A DNA stretch of 8,468 nt. Origin: an uncultured Ruminococcus sp. Lineage in GTDB: Bacteria > Bacillota > Clostridia > Oscillospirales > Ruminococcaceae. The position numbers and the translations under genes are program-made. The notes under the pieces are model-generated. The model saw nothing but the letters and a program-made list of their open reading frames with translations, was not told where the DNA came from and searched no databases. Shown one piece after another: positions 7,027-8,468 of this stretch; position 1 is the stretch's first letter, and every line of letters begins with the position of its first letter. The DNA lies in NCBI GenBank assembly GCA_905199285.1, contig CAJKFZ010000111.1:1-8468 (forward strand). Direction: 5' to 3'.

Positions 7027-7084
7027 GCCGACAGCAGAAAAGAAAAAGCCGCTTTGCAGGCGTCGGAAGCTTTCCGCTGTCGGC
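7027..7084 (-). repeat. Second hairpin interleaved with the terminator, upstream of the adenine methyltransferase
   Basis: In the minus-strand RNA, bases 7084-7070 (GCCGACAGCGGAAAG) pair with 7041-7027 over 15 bp, including two G-U wobbles and no mismatch. One arm lies in the terminator's loop and the other just past its U tract, so the two structures compete. On the plus strand the wobbles become A-C mismatches, suggesting that the minus-strand RNA is the functional form. A smaller 6-bp hairpin with a TCGG loop (7022-7037) also overlaps the downstream arm. Confidence 0.55.
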
Positions 7085-7095
7085 AAAACGGCTTT
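7038..7095 (-). terminator. Long-stem terminator after the 133-residue gene
   Basis: AAAGCCGTTTTGC (7083-7095) pairs with GCAAAGCGGCTTT (7045-7057) over 13 bp with one G-U wobble. The 25-base loop contains a further small hairpin, CGGAA-AGC-TTCCG. The stem is followed in the minus direction by TTCTTTT. It begins 9 bases after the stop of the 133-residue gene and separates it from the adenine methyltransferase gene. Confidence 0.7.
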
Positions 7096-7121
7096 AAATT
7101 TTAATTACAATTTCATGTCAA
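7093..7121 (-). promoter_or_regulatory. Candidate promoter for the adenine methyltransferase transcript
   Basis: A perfect TTGACA (7116-7121) lies in the last codons of the 133-residue gene. A 17-base spacer separates it from TTTAAA (7093-7098), a 4 of 6 match to TATAAT. Initiation would fall near 7086, inside the terminator's upstream arm. A transcript made here would lack most of that arm and so escape the terminator. The -10 is weak, so this remains a candidate. Confidence 0.38.
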
Positions 7122-7506
7122 AATCTTCGTTTTCCTCGTATTCTTCAGAAGGAACGGATTCAAAAGTTTCCTCGCTAACAAACCCATTTAACCTATTGTC
7201 AACGTAATCGGAAAGCCAAGTGCTGCCAAAGGTTTCTCTTGTTTCAAGCCGCCATATCGCAAGCTTGCCTACATCAAGCTGAACGCCGTCAAACGGGAAC
7301 AGCAGACAGGTGAGATTCTCATTACTAAAAGTGTACGCCTTTTCAAAACGGCTTTCATTCTGCAATATTTCACTTTCTGTCAGCATATCGTTTATGCCGT
7401 CCACCCATTCCTGCAAATCTCCGCCGCAGCCTTGAAGAATAAGTCCTTCGCTGTTGTTCATTTTTCTCAAATCGTACAAAGAAACACTCTTAATTTCCAT
7501 TGTCAC
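7105..7506 (-). CDS. Uncharacterised acidic protein, 133 residues
   Basis: I do not recognise a named family with confidence. The N-terminal half carries ILQGCGGDLQEWVDGINDMLTESEIL, with a GCGGD turn and a helix. The middle has LLFPFDGVQLDVGKLAIWRLETRETFGSTWLSDYVDNRL, rich in hydrophobic and aromatic residues. The last 25 residues are a strongly acidic tail (SEEYEENEDFD). It has no signal peptide or membrane segment, so it is cytoplasmic. Its start overlaps the antirepressor's end by 17 bases (GTG at 7506) or 11 bases (ATG at 7500). AAGGAG lies 4 bases before the GTG and 10 before the ATG, so either could serve. Co-translation with the antirepressor suggests a DNA-metabolism or regulatory accessory role on the element. 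The acidic tail would fit a DNA-mimic or protein-binding role, which is speculative. Confidence 0.77.
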   Translation of the reverse strand: MTMEIKSVSLYDLRKMNNSEGLILQGCGGDLQEWVDGINDMLTESEILQNESRFEKAYTFSNENLTCLLFPFDGVQLDVGKLAIWRLETRETFGSTWLSDYVDNRLNGFVSEETFESVPSEEYEENEDFDMKL

Positions 7507-8269
7507 AAAACTCCTTTTTCAACAATCCGATAATGAACTGCTGCCCCTTACCGGTAACAAACGTCTGCTGATAGGTTTTGGTCATAGAACCGGTTTCAAA
7601 AACGGATTCCTTGACCGCAAAATATCCACGGTCGATGAACTTCTGATACGGCAGGTTGTCCGACATCAGAATCTCGTTTTCACGCAGCCAGCGGAACAGT
7701 CTGTTCCTGCCAATCGGAATATTTTCCTCAATCGCAAGCTTCGCCATAGCGTTCATATCGATGAGATTTTCGCTGTTTGACACCTGATTCGCAAACTCCA
7801 CCAGTGGCTGATCATGCCTGATACGCTCATTCAGCTGATTTATTGCCATCATCTGCAGACGAAAAAGACCTTGATACGGCTCTTCAAGAAAGGGGAGATA
7901 GTTCTCGATGAACATATCCTCGTTGGCAACGTAGCCTCCGGTGCGCCTGATCGTTGGAAGTACGTGGGAGGTTACCCATCTGCGAAATTCTTTGGCTTTC
8001 GGCATTTTGCTTGATAGAACAAGACTATAAAAACCGCTTTCATTAATAATAGTGGTCTTACTTTTGTAATTTGAACCACCGTCGGAAATCACGACGGTGG
8101 TTTTATCCTCACTATCAACATGACGTGAAATAGCATCTCTTGTGTTGGAATACTCTAAAATTTCGGCAACATCTTTGCCTACAAGCCACGGTTCTCCATC
8201 CTTGATAACCGTCCTCACTTTGCCGAATTCCTCGTTTTCAAAAATTTTGATCTTATTTTCCATAGGCAT
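7490..8269 (-). CDS. Phage-type antirepressor, Bro-N plus KilAC domains
   Basis: The protein has 259 residues. Residues 8-110 form a Bro-N domain: FENEEFGKVRTVIKDGEPWLVGKDVAEILEY, then TTIINESGFYSLVLSSKMPKAKEFRRWVTSHVLPTIRRTGGY. Residues about 155-255 form a KilAC/antirepressor C-terminal domain: GRNRLFRWLRENEILM, followed by LPYQKFIDRGYFAVKE and the closing VTGKGQQFIIGLLKKEF. In temperate phages such proteins block a repressor or bind DNA and so switch lytic genes on; on a conjugative element it may control excision or transfer. Both domains look intact. Two starts share one AAGGAG: ATG 8269 (4 bases away) and ATG 8263 (MENKIKIF, 10 bases away); the second matches the usual family N-terminus better. 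The gene overlaps the cytosine methyltransferase end by 17 bases (11 for the inner start) and the next gene by 11-17 bases, so it is mid-operon. Confidence 0.93.
   Translation of the reverse strand: MPMENKIKIFENEEFGKVRTVIKDGEPWLVGKDVAEILEYSNTRDAISRHVDSEDKTTVVISDGGSNYKSKTTIINESGFYSLVLSSKMPKAKEFRRWVTSHVLPTIRRTGGYVANEDMFIENYLPFLEEPYQGLFRLQMMAINQLNERIRHDQPLVEFANQVSNSENLIDMNAMAKLAIEENIPIGRNRLFRWLRENEILMSDNLPYQKFIDRGYFAVKESVFETGSMTKTYQQTFVTGKGQQFIIGLLKKEFCDNGN
8074..8102. repeat. Perfect 11-bp inverted repeat inside the Bro-N coding region
   Basis: AACCACCGTCG (8074-8084) and CGACGGTGGTT (8092-8102) flank a 7-base spacer. It covers codons about 57-66 of the antirepressor (TTVVISDGG). It could be an operator-like palindrome, an RNA hairpin slowing translation, or chance arising from the Thr-Thr-Val and Asp-Gly-Gly codons. 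Confidence 0.55.
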
Positions 8270-8468
8270 TTATCTCCTTGTCAAATTCCAGTAAATGTCT
8301 TGCAATGTCCTCAACAACAGGTACGCTTACCGCATTCCCTGCCTGCTTGTAGAGTTGAGCGTCGGACATTCCTATTGCCTGAACCTTATGAAATTGATTA
8401 TCGGTAAAGCCTTGAAGCCGCCATGCTTCTATGGGCATTAAACGTCTTATCCTGCCATGATGAACTAT
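8253..8468 (-). CDS. C5 cytosine DNA methyltransferase, C-terminal end (partial)
   Basis: Only the last 71 codons are present; the frame is open at the right edge (reading IVHHGRIRRLMPIEAWRLQG). RIRRLMPIEAWRLQGF matches motif IX of C5 methyltransferases, and DAQLYKQAGNAVSVPVVEDIA is motif X, with the invariant GNAVSVPV. These enzymes methylate carbon 5 of cytosine in a specific site. The catalytic PC (motif IV) and the target-recognition domain lie beyond the window, so the site cannot be guessed. The gene ends after the next start codon, with AAGGAG for the antirepressor inside its last codons, showing a shared operon. An ATG at 8438 is only an internal methionine within motif IX. No restriction enzyme is visible next to it on this side. 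Confidence 0.92.
   Translation of the reverse strand: MVHHGRIRRLMPIEAWRLQGFTDNQFHKVQAIGMSDAQLYKQAGNAVSVPVVEDIARHLLEFDKEINAYGK

Noticed and set aside
7009..7086. N-terminal extension of the adenine methyltransferase from a TTG at 7086
   Set aside because: It would run through both hairpins, encodes an unlikely arginine-rich leader, and lacks its own ribosome binding site. The ATG at 7008 has AAGGAG and matches the family N-terminus.
7027..7095. A stable pseudoknot formed by both stems together
   Set aside because: The stems overlap by two bases and only about two bases link the terminator arm to the second stem's downstream arm, too short to cross a 13-bp helix. Alternative folds are more likely.
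8253..8438. Separate 61-residue gene starting at ATG 8438
   Set aside because: The frame continues upstream to the window edge through conserved motif IX residues, so the ATG is internal to the cytosine methyltransferase.

Overview
All coding sequence in this window lies on the minus strand, so the biological order runs from high to low coordinates. The genes are tightly packed with short overlaps, strong AAGGAG-type ribosome binding sites and moderate GC. The mix of a class B sortase, CnaB-repeat wall protein, phage-type antirepressor and solitary DNA methyltransferases suggests an integrative conjugative element or related mobile island in a low/mid-GC Gram-positive, probably a Ruminococcus-like gut clostridium. 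This origin is inference: no integrase, relaxase, conjugation ATPase or attachment site is inside the window.

Region 1 (8468 to about 7105, DNA and regulatory genes): the tail of a C5 cytosine methyltransferase enters from the right edge. It overlaps a Bro-N/KilAC antirepressor, which overlaps an unrecognised 133-residue acidic protein. A strong hairpin terminator follows. A candidate promoter with a perfect TTGACA -35 overlaps the terminator's upstream arm.

Region 2 (about 7008 to 5924): a D12-class adenine-N6 methyltransferase is followed, through a 4-base ATGA overlap, by an 82-residue protein with a small cysteine cluster. A terminator-like perfect 11-bp inverted repeat lies inside the 3' end of the methyltransferase gene.

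Region 3 (5923 to 1, cell-surface module): a candidate promoter precedes a lipoprotein with a Ser/Thr/Glu-rich stalk and a transglutaminase-like Cys-His-Asp domain. After a strong terminator comes a 1440-residue surface protein: signal peptide, NlpC/P60-like cysteine peptidase domain, about eleven CnaB/SpaA-like repeats, a TPYTG sorting motif, a membrane segment and a basic tail. Its stop codon overlaps the start of a class B sortase that runs off the left edge. The simplest reading is that the sortase anchors the large protein to the wall. The peptidase domain may then trim peptidoglycan, and the repeat stalk may project from or span the envelope. The transglutaminase-like lipoprotein would act at the membrane face of the same wall.

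No RNA genes, CRISPR array, insertion sequence or gene-free stretch longer than 300 bases was found. The largest gaps are about 117 bases (5807-5923) and 96 bases (7009-7104); both are described below.
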